In this document: positions 48,710 to 57,082 of the stretch, piece by piece
Layout: every line of letters starts with the position of its first letter
Numbering within the stretch: position 1 is the stretch's first letter
NCBI GenBank assembly: GCA_001899635.1
Contig: MKVQ01000005.1
Coordinates: 434,001-498,000 of the forward strand
Source of the DNA: Myxococcales bacterium 68-20
Lineage (GTDB): Bacteria > Myxococcota_A > Polyangia > Polyangiales > Polyangiaceae
Length of the DNA: 64,000 bases
Direction of reading: 5' to 3'
Program-made: the position numbers and the translations under genes
Notes under the pieces: model-generated
What the model saw: only the letters and a program-made list of their open reading frames with translations
Databases searched by the model: none
What the model was told of the DNA's origin: nothing

Positions 48710-49708
48710 TCAGCCGAAGTGATCGAACCCCTTCGGGTCGACGGGCGCGCGCGTCCCGTCGACCCGGACGAGGGTCAGGCCGCCGCTCGCCGTGTCGGAA
48801 CCGGAACCCGAAGCGGCTGATTCGACGACGCCGATGCGGTCGAAGCCTTCGATCGGCGAAGGGCTCGTGACGAGCAGTGCGTAGTCCTCGCCGCTCCCGC
48901 GGAGGACGAGATCGAGCACGTCGAGCCCCAGCAGTGAGGCCGCGCTGGTGAGCGTGCCCGCCGCGCGCGCGCGGAGGAGGGCCTCCTCGACGACGAGCGT
49001 GACGCCGCTCGCCTCGGCGATGTGAGATGCGTCGCGCGAGAGGCCGTCGGAGATGTCGAGCGCCGCGCTCGCGATCCCGCGCATCGCGAGGCCTCGATCG
49101 ATCAGCGCGCGCGGCCGGCGCCATGCCTGGATGCACGCCGCGATGCTCGGATCCGCGGCAGAGGCGACACCGCGCTCGAGCGCGAGCAAGCCTGCTGCAG
49201 CCATTCCGACCGCGCCGGCAAGATAGAGCCCGTCCCCCACCCGCGCGCTGCTCCGGAGGATCGGGCGATCGGCGTATCCGAGCAGCGTCGTCGTGACGGA
49301 CGTCTCTTTTCCGCGCGCGAGGTTCCCTCCGACGATCGGCGCCGACACCGTGCTCGCCGCGTCGGCCTGACCTCGCGCGAGCGCGTCGAGCGCCGCGTCG
49401 TCGACTTCGTCCGCGAGCGCGAGCGCCGAGAGGGCTGCGAGCGGAACGGCGCCCATCGCCGCCAGATCGCTCGCGGCAGCCATGAAGCTCCGCCACCCGA
49501 CGTCCTCCCATCCGAGCCAGTCGAGGCGGAAGTGGGTCCCTTCGACCTGCGCGTCGATCGTCCAGACGAGCGGCGCGGCGGCAGGCTCGAGGACAGCGGC
49601 GTCATCGCCGATGCCCACGTCGATGCGCGCGTCGCCTTTTAGCCCATGCGCGCCGCCGAACCGCTTCGCGAGGAGCGCGATGCGTGCGAGCTCGGTCCCG
49701 CGGCTCAC
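48710..49708 (-). CDS. thiL: Thiamine-monophosphate kinase
   Basis: ThiL phosphorylates thiamine monophosphate with ATP to make the cofactor thiamine diphosphate. The 332-residue protein has the family landmarks: IGDDAAVLEPAAAPLVWTID, DWLGWEDVGWRSFMAAASDLAAMGA, PIVGGNLARGKETSVTTTLLG, ALDISDGLSRDASHIAEASG and LRGSGEDYALLVT. The start is a GTG that overlaps the histidine kinase stop as GTGA, which fixes the 5' end. Being third in an operon behind an MglA-like GTPase and a sensor kinase is not a usual thiL setting and says more about packing than function. Confidence 0.96.
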   Translation of the reverse strand: MSRGTELARIALLAKRFGGAHGLKGDARIDVGIGDDAAVLEPAAAPLVWTIDAQVEGTHFRLDWLGWEDVGWRSFMAAASDLAAMGAVPLAALSALALADEVDDAALDALARGQADAASTVSAPIVGGNLARGKETSVTTTLLGYADRPILRSSARVGDGLYLAGAVGMAAAGLLALERGVASAADPSIAACIQAWRRPRALIDRGLAMRGIASAALDISDGLSRDASHIAEASGVTLVVEEALLRARAAGTLTSAASLLGLDVLDLVLRGSGEDYALLVTSPSPIEGFDRIGVVESAASGSGSDTASGGLTLVRVDGTRAPVDPKGFDHFG

Positions 49709-51159
49709 GACAGCGCCGGGGGAACGCGAGACGGAAGCGCGGCGCGCCGCGCCTGCGCGGATGGGAGAGTGACGACGAACACGGTGCCGTTCGGCTCGTT
49801 GGCCTCGACCGCGACCCGCCCGCCGTGCGCGTCGACGATGCGCTTCACGATCGAGAGGCCGAGCCCGGTGCCGCCGTACTCGCGCGTGGACGACGAGTCG
49901 ACCTGATAGAACGCGTCGAAGACCTTGGTGCGCTCGACCGACGGGATCCCGATGCCCGTGTCGGAGACGCGAACCTCGACCTGCTTGAGAAGCGGCGCGA
50001 GGAGCGCCGCGCCCGCGTCGTCGTCGTCCTCCTCGCTCGGCGAGATCGTGGCCTCGGTCACGCGAGCGTGCACCGCGACCTTTCCGCCCTTTGGCGTGAA
50101 CTTCACCGCGTTGTCGACGAGGTTGATGAACACCTGACGCAAGCGCTCGGCGTCGGCGGCGAGCTCGCACGCGATGTCGTCGGCGTCGAGCACGAGCTCG
50201 ACCTCCTTCTTCCGCGCCACGGGCGTCAGCGTCGAGATGACCTCCTTCAGGATCGGAGCGATCTGCGCCGGCGCCTGCCGAAGGCTCATCGTGCCGCTCT
50301 CGAGCTTCGAGAGATCGAGGAGGCCCATGATGAGGCGAAGGAGCTGCTCGCCCTTCGCGTGGATCGTACGGACGTACTCCTGCTGCTCGGGAGCGAGCGT
50401 ACCGGCGATGCCCTCGGCGAGCATCTCGCTGTAACCGATGATCGACGTGAGCGGCGTGCGGAGCTCGTGGCTCATCGTCGCGAGGAAGTTCGACTTGAGA
50501 CGATCGACCTCCTTCAGGCGCGTCAGCGTCTGCTCGAGCCGTGCCGTTTTGTCCTGCAGCTCGCGGTAGCTCTCGCGCACGCTGTAGAGGTGGAGCTTGC
50601 TCGTCACCCAGGCCTTGTGGCTCGAGAAGATGATGAGCTCGAGCGTCTCCTTCACGTGCGCCGCGATGCGCTGGAGCGCCTCCTGCTTCACCCGCGGGAC
50701 CTTCGCGACCAGCTCGCTCGCCCGCGCGATGTCGAGCCTCTTGTCGGTCTGAGCGAGCGACGGCGGCGGCTCACGCAGCCCCGCCGGCGCGTACGGACCG
50801 AGCACGATGCGCCCGACGCGACGGCCCTCGTGCTCGAGCGACACGATGCGATAGGCGAGGCCGGTGAAGCACGGATGCGTCACCTCGCCATCGTCGCCTG
50901 GGGCGACGCTCCTCGCAGCGCTCACGGTCGAGCCGCACGCCGCGCGGGAGCCGGAGAGCTCGTTGATGTACCGGCACAGCTCATGCTCCGTCGCCACGTT
51001 CGCGAGGAGCACGCCCTCGGACGAATAGACGCGCACTCCGATGCCGAACAGCTCGTGGATGCTCTTGCAGAGGTCCTCGAGCGCCTCGCGATCGACGACG
51101 TCCTCGAGCGCGATCGGCTGATCGCCGACGACGTAGTGGCTCGTGGGGATCTCGCTCAT
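49705..51159 (-). CDS. PocR-domain sensor histidine kinase
   Basis: A 484-residue cytoplasmic kinase. Residues about 15-165 match the PocR ligand-binding domain (LEDLCKSIHELFGIGVRVYS, CRYINELSGSRAACGS, HPCFTGLAYRIVSLEHEGRR, GPYAPAGLREPPPS) with the conserved Cys residues. A coiled linker (VRESYRELQDKTARLEQTL) leads to HisKA (MSHELRTPLTSIIGYSEM) and HATPase (NLVDNAVKFTPKGG, DTGIGIP, GGTGLGLSIVKRI). PocR domains are thought to bind small molecules such as hydrocarbon derivatives. The ATG overlaps the upstream GTPase stop as ATGA and the stop overlaps thiL; with no receiver gene nearby, its partner is elsewhere. Confidence 0.93.
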   Translation of the reverse strand: MSEIPTSHYVVGDQPIALEDVVDREALEDLCKSIHELFGIGVRVYSSEGVLLANVATEHELCRYINELSGSRAACGSTVSAARSVAPGDDGEVTHPCFTGLAYRIVSLEHEGRRVGRIVLGPYAPAGLREPPPSLAQTDKRLDIARASELVAKVPRVKQEALQRIAAHVKETLELIIFSSHKAWVTSKLHLYSVRESYRELQDKTARLEQTLTRLKEVDRLKSNFLATMSHELRTPLTSIIGYSEMLAEGIAGTLAPEQQEYVRTIHAKGEQLLRLIMGLLDLSKLESGTMSLRQAPAQIAPILKEVISTLTPVARKKEVELVLDADDIACELAADAERLRQVFINLVDNAVKFTPKGGKVAVHARVTEATISPSEEDDDDAGAALLAPLLKQVEVRVSDTGIGIPSVERTKVFDAFYQVDSSSTREYGGTGLGLSIVKRIVDAHGGRVAVEANEPNGTVFVVTLPSAQARRAALPSRVPPALS

Positions 51160-51887
51160 GCGCCCACCTTCCTGCCGCCGACGTACGCGCTGCAGAGCTC
51201 GCGCGCCCGGCCCGGATAGCCCAGGCTGGCCGCGGCCTTTGCGAGGAAGTCGTCGGGTTCGATTCCGAGCTTCTGCCTGAGGTCGTGCTCGACGTCGAGC
51301 TTGCGCCACGCGCGATCGAGCAGCCCGAAGAACGACTCCATCACGCCCTGCCCGTGGACGGCGGATGCCTTGAAGACCGGCTCCTTCCCTCGTCGCGCGA
51401 GGTCGTCGATCTCGGCATCGCTGCGTACGTTGGGAAGGTCGCGCTTGTTGAACTGGATGACGAGGGGCACGTCCCGCATCGAGCGTCCGAGCTCTTTCAG
51501 GTTGGTCCGTAGGTCGAGAAAGGAGGCCGCGTTGTTCTCCGTCTCGGCGATCTGCGAGTCGGCGATGAACGCGACCCCGTCGGCGCCCTGGAGCACCAGC
51601 CGCCGCGTCGACGCATGGACGACCTGGCCGGGGACGGTGAAGACCTTCACGCGGAGGTTCATCGCTCCTCCCTCGGTGTCTGCCTTGAAGACGAGCGGCA
51701 GCATGTCGAAGAACAGCGTGCGGTCGTCTTTCGTCTCGAGCGTCATGAGACGGCCACGACTGTCGGCCTTCGTCAGCTCGTGCAGCGCCTTGAGGTTCGT
51801 GGTCTTCCCGCTCAACGCGGGCCCGTAGTAAACGAGCTTGATTGCGACTTCTCGGGCGGCGAAATTCAGCTGCAAGGCGCAAAGCAT
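51156..51887 (-). CDS. MglA-like small Ras-type GTPase
   Basis: A 243-residue GTPase close to MglA, the polarity switch of myxobacterial gliding: REVAIKLVYYGPALSGKTTNL (P-loop, 22-29), the unusual G3 TVPGQVVHASTRRLVLQGAD, VAFIADSQIAE and G4 QFNKRDLP. It carries about 45 extra C-terminal residues (LDRAWRKLDVEHDLRQKLGI to the end) not in classic 195-residue MglA, so it may be one of the several MglA paralogues of Polyangia rather than the gliding regulator. First of three overlapping genes with the PocR kinase and thiL. No mglB-type roadblock gene is beside it. It diverges from bcp with only 14 bp between start codons. Confidence 0.88.
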   Translation of the reverse strand: MLCALQLNFAAREVAIKLVYYGPALSGKTTNLKALHELTKADSRGRLMTLETKDDRTLFFDMLPLVFKADTEGGAMNLRVKVFTVPGQVVHASTRRLVLQGADGVAFIADSQIAETENNAASFLDLRTNLKELGRSMRDVPLVIQFNKRDLPNVRSDAEIDDLARRGKEPVFKASAVHGQGVMESFFGLLDRAWRKLDVEHDLRQKLGIEPDDFLAKAAASLGYPGRARELCSAYVGGRKVGA

Positions 51888-51901
51888 CGTATCATGGGCG
51901 C

Positions 51902-52507
51902 GTGCTCAAGGAAGGCGACAAGGCTCCGACGTTCAACCTGGACAGCGACGAAGGCGGAAAGCTCTCTCTCCGCGATTTCGGCGACAAGACGCTCGTCCTC
52001 TACTTCTACCCTCGCGACAACACGCCGGGCTGCACCCGACAGGCCCAGGCGTTCACCGCGGCAAGGCGCGCGATCGAAGGCGCCGGCGGCGCGGTCGTCG
52101 GCGTCTCACGCGACTCGCTGAAGAGCCACCAGTCGTTCCGCCAGAAGTGCGGGCTCGGCATTCCCCTGCTCTCCGACCCGGACCTCGCCGTCCACAAGGC
52201 CTACGGCGCGTGGGGTGAGAAGACGATGTACGGGAAGAAGGTCGAGGGGGTGCTCCGCTCGACCTTCCTGGTGAAGGGCGGGAAGATCGTCCGGGTGTTC
52301 CCGAATGTGAAGGTCGACGGCCACGCCGAGGCGGTGCTCGCGGCGCTCGGTGGAGCGACCGCCGAGCCGAAGGCCGCCGCCAAGAAGAAGGCCGCTCCCG
52401 CAAAGAAGGCCCCTGCGAAGAAGGCCACGAGCGCGAGCGCCGTGAAGTCGGCGACGAAGAAGGCGACCGCCAAGAAGGCTCCGAAGAAGGGCGCCACCAA
52501 GAGGTGA
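51902..52507 (+). CDS. bcp: Bcp-type peroxiredoxin with histone-H1-like tail
   Basis: Bcp/PrxQ reduces H2O2 and organic hydroperoxides through a peroxidatic Cys. The 155-residue core has YFYPRDNTPGCTRQAQAF (the TPGCT catalytic motif), VVGVSRDSLKSHQSF, LLSDPDLAVHKAYG and LRSTFLVKGGKIVRVF. The usual resolving Cys five residues after the first is absent (CTRQA), so it would act as a 1-Cys form or use the later Cys (RQKCGLG). About 45 extra residues at the C-terminus are Lys/Ala/Pro-rich (PAKKAPAKKATSASAVKSAT), like histone H1 tails, and could tether it to DNA (inference). GTG start at 51902; the next gene overlaps as GTGA. Confidence 0.93.
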   Translation: MLKEGDKAPTFNLDSDEGGKLSLRDFGDKTLVLYFYPRDNTPGCTRQAQAFTAARRAIEGAGGAVVGVSRDSLKSHQSFRQKCGLGIPLLSDPDLAVHKAYGAWGEKTMYGKKVEGVLRSTFLVKGGKIVRVFPNVKVDGHAEAVLAALGGATAEPKAAAKKKAAPAKKAPAKKATSASAVKSATKKATAKKAPKKGATKR

Positions 52508-53544
52508 GCGAAGACGCGCTCGTCGTCGCCTGGCTCGAGGCAAGCGAGGCCCGCGAGGACGCGGTCCGAGCCCTCGGCGAGTGGGCGCGCGCGCGAGGAG
52601 CTCGGCTCGTCGGGCTCGACGAGAGCACGCCGGCGCAGCATGTCGACTTCACGCTCGCGGAGCGCGCCGAGAAGGAGCTCGAGCGCGCACGCCTGGCGAT
52701 CGGCGCTGCGGACGCCGACGCCGCCGAGCGCGCTCTCGCGCGGGTCGAGAGTCTGCTCCGCGACCATCCCGAGCTCCCCCAGGCGCCGTGGCTTCGCGCC
52801 GAGGTCGAACGGACGTGGTCGGCGCGCTGGCTGCGCGTCGAGCCGCGCGACGAGGCCCGCGCGCGCGCCGCGTGGCAGAACGCAGAGGCGCTCGACGGCG
52901 GACGGGTCCAGGGGATCGGGGAGTCCGGCTACCCGCCGAAGCGGACGGTGAAGGCGACGATCATCGTCGCCGGTGCGCAGAGCGGGCACGTGTCGCTACG
53001 GCTCGACGGTACGCCGATCGAGCCCGCGGAGACCGACGCTCGCGGAGCGATCTACACGGTCGACGTCGCGCCGGCGGAGCACCACCTCCTCGCGACGTCC
53101 GACGATCGGATCGTCTTCGCGTCATGGGTCGCGATCGCCGGCGAGGAGCCGGCGCCCACGCGGATCAGCGTGGTCACCGGCGGAGGCTGCAGCCGCGACG
53201 AGCTCGGGCGCGCGCAGCGACGAGACGGACGGATCGACGCCGCCGGCGTCGCGTGCCCGCGCTGGCTCGCGGCCATCCCGGGCCAGAAGCGCGGGAGTGT
53301 CCTCGTAGCACGCTGCGAGCGAGACACGTGCGGACCGCTCCTCGAATGGCGCACCGAGCGTCTCCCGACGTACGGACCGCCGCAAGCCCACAGCACCGTC
53401 GCGGGGTGGCCTTCATGGGCGACGTGGACGCTCGTCGGCATCGGCGCGGCGACCGCGGCGTCGATGGCGATCATCGCTACGGGCGTCTTCGAGACCCGGC
53501 CCGTCGAGCCGCGCTTCGTCGTCGGCGGCGCTCGTCAGGAGTGA
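52504..53544 (+). CDS. Unknown membrane-anchored protein, coupled to bcp
   Basis: A 346-residue protein starting with GTG over the bcp stop. The N-terminal 120 residues are charged helices (TPR-like AERAEKELERARLAIGAADA). A beta-rich middle follows (KATIIVAGAQSGHVSLRLDG, VDVAPAEHHLLATSDD; a PEGA-like pattern), then four Cys (GGGCSRDEL, GVACPRW, VARCERDTCG), and one membrane helix near the C-terminus (WATWTLVGIGAATAASMAII). Without a signal peptide most of it should face the cytoplasm. Function unknown. Confidence 0.75.
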   Translation: MSEDALVVAWLEASEAREDAVRALGEWARARGARLVGLDESTPAQHVDFTLAERAEKELERARLAIGAADADAAERALARVESLLRDHPELPQAPWLRAEVERTWSARWLRVEPRDEARARAAWQNAEALDGGRVQGIGESGYPPKRTVKATIIVAGAQSGHVSLRLDGTPIEPAETDARGAIYTVDVAPAEHHLLATSDDRIVFASWVAIAGEEPAPTRISVVTGGGCSRDELGRAQRRDGRIDAAGVACPRWLAAIPGQKRGSVLVARCERDTCGPLLEWRTERLPTYGPPQAHSTVAGWPSWATWTLVGIGAATAASMAIIATGVFETRPVEPRFVVGGARQE

Positions 53545-53560
53545 AGAGCCGTCCACGAAC

Positions 53561-53593
53561 TTGGGGCTGCGCCCCAACGACCCGCAGCGGTCG
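53561..53593 (+). repeat. dispersed two-hairpin repeat, copy 2
   Basis: TTGGGGC-TGC-GCCCCAA followed directly by CGACC-CGCAGC-GGTCG. It matches copy 1 at 42250 over about 30 bp. The second stem differs at both strands in a pairing-preserving way. It lies 17 bp after the stop of the bcp-coupled gene and may act as its terminator. Confidence 0.7.
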
Positions 53594-54098
53594 CGCGTAC
53601 CGAACGCGTACTCGCGAAGCTGCAGACGCTCGAAGACCGCGCCGGTGTGAGCGACGTCTCTTCTTGGCGCAGCCCGTGCTCCTACTGCGCCCGCGCGACG
53701 CGCTACCAGGCGCGACGTCGACTCGACGGCGTCGCTGAACGCCGCACGAGCGAAACGCGACGGCGTTCGGCTCCCGACGAAGTGACACGCGAAGGGCAGA
53801 CCGGGCCCGCGCGCGCCGCTCGGTCGCGCTCTCGGCCCGACATTGCTCGCCTTCGTCGAGCGCGCGCGAGCTGGGAAGAGAACCCGAATCTCGCGTGTAG
53901 CTAGTGACGAAGGCAGCGATGCCGGCGACGACGCAGGCGGGCCGCCGCATCCCCCCGCCCCCCGCGAAGCGAACGAGGCAGAGCTAGCCCTCGTAACTCC
54001 CTCGACCCGTTCCTCCCCCTTCCCCCACGCACTTAAACGCTCAGGAGGTACTCCCGCCCATCCCCGACAACCGACCATGTGAAAGCTGCAACTGTGGC

Positions 54099-54128
54099 GG
54101 CTCCCCGGCGCATTCGCGGCGGGGAGCC
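54099..54128 (+). terminator. strong hairpin with T-rich 3' flank
   Basis: GGCTCCCC and GGGGAGCC close an inner G-C/CGC-GCG stem with an ATTC loop and one G-G mismatch; TTCCCTATTTTG follows. It is an intrinsic-terminator shape on the plus strand, although the nearest plus-strand gene ends 550 bp upstream, so an untranslated RNA or long 3' end may run through. Confidence 0.65.
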
Positions 54129-54251
54129 TTCCCTATTTTGTCCCTCTATTTTCGGAGGCGATGATGTTCGGAGACGAGCTGTTCTTCGCGCCCTCCGACA
54201 TTGCGCAGGCGCGGTGCCGCGCTTAGGCTGTTTCCCGGAAAGAGGTAGACG

Positions 54252-55148
54252 ATGGCTGAAGCCCCGGCGCTCGACTTCAACGCGTACGTCACGAGAAAGA
54301 GGGCCGAGCGTGCGGGCGGCGCCGCCGTCGGCGAGCACGACTACTCGTTCGTGCTCGACCGCCAGTCGCGCGCGACCGTCGAGTCCGCGCGGCCGATCCA
54401 GCTCGCGGTCGCGAGCACGGTCCGTCTGTGGAAGCAGGTCTGGCGCGGCCAGCTCCTCGGAAGCGCGGTGAAGGTCTCGGACCGCCAGTTCCCGCGTATC
54501 CACGGGCTCACCCGCGAGTGCGCGGAGCAGCTCGGCATCGGCGTGCCTCAGGTCTACATCGTCAACAGCCCGCACCTGAACGCGGGCACGTTCGGCACGG
54601 ACGAGGAGTCGTTCATCCTCGTGCACTCGGCGCTCGTCGATCACTACTCGGACGAGGAGCTCCGCACCGTCATCGGACACGAGTGTGGCCACATCCACAA
54701 CTCGCACGTCGTCTACCTGACGACGCTCCACTACCTGAAGACGATCGCGGCGGCGTTCATCCCCTGGATCGTCTATCCGGCGATGATCCCGCTGAACGAG
54801 CTCTCGCGGCGCGCGGAGATCACGTGCGACCGCGCCGGCATGCTCTGCGCGAAGAACGAGCAGGTCGCCGCGCGCGCCCTCACGAAGCTCGTCCTCGGAT
54901 CGCGCAAGCTGTACGACGAGTTCAATCTCGACGCGTTCCTCGAGCAGTACGAGGAGGGCAAGGATTCCATCGGCCGCTACATGGAGGCGCTCGCGACGCA
55001 CCCGTACCTGCCGAAGCGTGTCCTGGCGATGCGCGTGTTCGCCCAGAGCGAGCTCTACAAAAAGACGGCGAGGGTGCTCCCCGCCGAAGGCCTCTCGATG
55101 TCCGAGGTCGACGATCGGGTGAAGGCCCTCTTGAAGGGCGAGGCCTGA
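54252..55148 (+). CDS. M48-family metallopeptidase
   Basis: A 298-residue zinc peptidase. VIGHECGHIHNSHV carries HExxH, and RRAEITCDRAGMLC supplies the downstream Glu of the M48 (HtpX/Ste24-like) active site. A hydrophobic stretch IAAAFIPWIVYPAMIPL lies between them, suggesting membrane contact, but there are no N-terminal membrane helices as in HtpX. Members typically trim or degrade damaged membrane-associated proteins. Shine-Dalgarno AGAGG precedes ATG 54252. The dynamin-like gene follows 89 bp later on the same strand, so a joint role in membrane quality control is possible. Confidence 0.88.
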   Translation: MAEAPALDFNAYVTRKRAERAGGAAVGEHDYSFVLDRQSRATVESARPIQLAVASTVRLWKQVWRGQLLGSAVKVSDRQFPRIHGLTRECAEQLGIGVPQVYIVNSPHLNAGTFGTDEESFILVHSALVDHYSDEELRTVIGHECGHIHNSHVVYLTTLHYLKTIAAAFIPWIVYPAMIPLNELSRRAEITCDRAGMLCAKNEQVAARALTKLVLGSRKLYDEFNLDAFLEQYEEGKDSIGRYMEALATHPYLPKRVLAMRVFAQSELYKKTARVLPAEGLSMSEVDDRVKALLKGEA

Positions 55149-55237
55149 TCCGCGTCACCGAACCGCGAGAGCCTCCTGTCTCTCGTCCCGAGAAGCGCAT
55201 CGCAGCGATACGTCCGTAGGAAGCCGAAGGAAAGACC

Positions 55238-57031
55238 ATGCTCGAAGGATTCCGTGAACGAAAGCTCGACGTGACGGTGGCACTCCAGGAGCTCGGCGAG
55301 ATCGCCGACGGGCTCGGCGCCAAGAGCCTCAAGGAGCGCCTCGATCGGGAGCTCGTGAAGAAGCTCGAAGAGGACCGCTTCCACCTCGTCGTCGTCGGCG
55401 AGTTCAACCACGGCAAGTCGACCTTCGTGAACGCGCTGCTCGGCGAGACGGTGCTCCCGGTCGGCGTCACCCCGACGACCGCGGCGATCCACCACCTCAA
55501 GTACGCAGAGAAGCCCGACGCCACGGTCGTCTTCCAGTCGGGAAGGCGCGAGTCGATTGCGTTCGAGGACACGCGCAGGTTCGCCGTCGGCGGCGGCTCG
55601 AGCGCCGATGAAGTGGACTACCTCGAGGTCGGGTACCCCGCGGCGTTGCTGAAGGAGCGCATCCTCCTCGTCGACACCCCAGGCGTGAACGACCTCTCGC
55701 TCCAGCGCGCCGACATCACGTACAGCTACATCCCGCGCGCCGACGCGGTGCTCTTCCTCCTCGACGCCGGTCAGATCCTGAAGGAGAGCGAGCGCCAGTT
55801 CCTCAACGACAAGCTCCTCAAGGCGTCGCGCGACAAGATCGTCTTCGTCATCACGAAGTGGGACATCCTCGACGAGAACGAGAAGCAGGAGGCCCTCGCC
55901 TACGCGCGCACGCAGCTCGCGAACCTGGTGAAGGATCCGGTCGTCTTCCCGATCAGCTCGGAGACGGCGCTCCAGGGTGCGAGGGACAAGTCCGGCCTGC
56001 CGGAGCTCCTCGCCCACCTCACGACGTTCCTCGCCGAGGAGCGCGGGCGGATCCTGCTCGACAACGCGCTCGGTGAGGGCGTCAACGTCGGCAACCTCCT
56101 CTCGAAGGGCGTCGACGCCCGGCGCCGCTCGCTCACCATGAAGACCGAGGAGCTCGAGCGGCGCATCAAGACGCTCGAGGAGGACCTCAAGGGCACGGCG
56201 GGCACGATCGAGCAGCGCCGCATGAAGATCCGCGAGGAGATCAGCGGGATCAAGGTCGGGGCGCAGAAGGACCTCGAGCGCTTCGTCGAAGACACCGTCC
56301 GCCAGCTCCCGAACGTCATCGAGTCGGCCAAGCAGGACGACCTCCGGAAGTTCCTCCCGGCGTTCCTCGAGGACACCTTCCGCCAGTGGGCCGAGGCGGA
56401 GTCGACGGAGATCGCCGCAAAGCTCGAGCAGCTCGCCGAGAAGACGATCGCTCTGATCAAGGAGGACGCCCACGACGCGACCAAGCGCGTCGGTGAGGCG
56501 CTCGGCGGCGACGTGAGGCGGCTCGACATTCAGATCGACACCTTCCGCTACGACGCCGGCATCGCGGCCGTCCTCGTGCTCGGCCTCGGCATGATGTTCG
56601 TCAACGTCATGGTCGGCGGCCTGCTCACGATCGCGGCGCCTATCATGGCGCTCGTCCTCCGCGACCGCATCGATGCGGAGTACAAGAAGCGCGCGGCGGA
56701 GCAGGCGCCCGAGGTGCTTCGGCAGGCCGCGAAGCAGGTCGGCCCGAAGATCGACGAGATGATCGAGGACTTCGCGAAGAAGCTCGACGCCTGGGTCGTG
56801 ACCGCCGGCGAGGAGCTCTACCGCGAGGTCCTCGAGGTCCTCAATGCCTCGCGCGACGCCCGCGCGAAGGCGAACCACGACGAAGCCAAGGCGAAGGAAG
56901 AGGTCGAGGAGCAGGACGCCCGACTCGAGAAGGCGAAGAAGCGCGTGGCCGACCTCCGCGCGCAGCTCTGGCTGCCCAAGGACAAGGTCCGCGTCGCCGA
57001 CAGCCAGACCGAGCTCGCGGCCACCGACTGA
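55238..57031 (+). CDS. Bacterial dynamin-like GTPase
   Basis: A 597-residue large GTPase. G1 is GEFNHGKSTFVNALLG (about 54-69), G2 Thr in VTPTTAAIHHL, G3 VDTPGVND, G4 ITKWDILD. The helical stalk follows, with a double hydrophobic paddle (IAAVLVLGLGMMFVNVMVGG and LLTIAAPIMALVL, about 447-480) for membrane insertion, and a C-terminal coiled coil (DEAKAKEEVEEQDARLEKAK). Such proteins remodel or fuse membranes and some protect against membrane stress or phage. A single BDLP here, not the paired LeoB/LeoC type. Good Shine-Dalgarno AAGGAAAG before the ATG. Confidence 0.93.
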   Translation: MLEGFRERKLDVTVALQELGEIADGLGAKSLKERLDRELVKKLEEDRFHLVVVGEFNHGKSTFVNALLGETVLPVGVTPTTAAIHHLKYAEKPDATVVFQSGRRESIAFEDTRRFAVGGGSSADEVDYLEVGYPAALLKERILLVDTPGVNDLSLQRADITYSYIPRADAVLFLLDAGQILKESERQFLNDKLLKASRDKIVFVITKWDILDENEKQEALAYARTQLANLVKDPVVFPISSETALQGARDKSGLPELLAHLTTFLAEERGRILLDNALGEGVNVGNLLSKGVDARRRSLTMKTEELERRIKTLEEDLKGTAGTIEQRRMKIREEISGIKVGAQKDLERFVEDTVRQLPNVIESAKQDDLRKFLPAFLEDTFRQWAEAESTEIAAKLEQLAEKTIALIKEDAHDATKRVGEALGGDVRRLDIQIDTFRYDAGIAAVLVLGLGMMFVNVMVGGLLTIAAPIMALVLRDRIDAEYKKRAAEQAPEVLRQAAKQVGPKIDEMIEDFAKKLDAWVVTAGEELYREVLEVLNASRDARAKANHDEAKAKEEVEEQDARLEKAKKRVADLRAQLWLPKDKVRVADSQTELAATD

Positions 57032-57082
57032 CCCCGTACGTAAGCACCTACCGGACGCCGACGGCGGTAGGATGCCCCCTCG

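Larger units (their letters stand above)
53545..54251. other. gene-poor 0.7-kb stretch
   Basis: No frame here has the codon pattern of the neighbouring genes or recognisable protein similarity. It contains repeat copy 2 (53561-53593), a strong hairpin with a T-rich flank (54099-54128), and an A+T-richer segment around 54129-54150 before the M48 peptidase promoter. A minus-strand open frame over most of it (ending inside the bcp-coupled gene) has an Arg/Ser/Ala-rich shadow composition. Confidence 0.6.

Noticed and set aside
53840-53930. Stretch on the minus strand with a GGTTCTCTTCCC segment resembling a tRNA T-loop
   Set aside because: No matching acceptor stem, D-arm or anticodon arm could be drawn around it.
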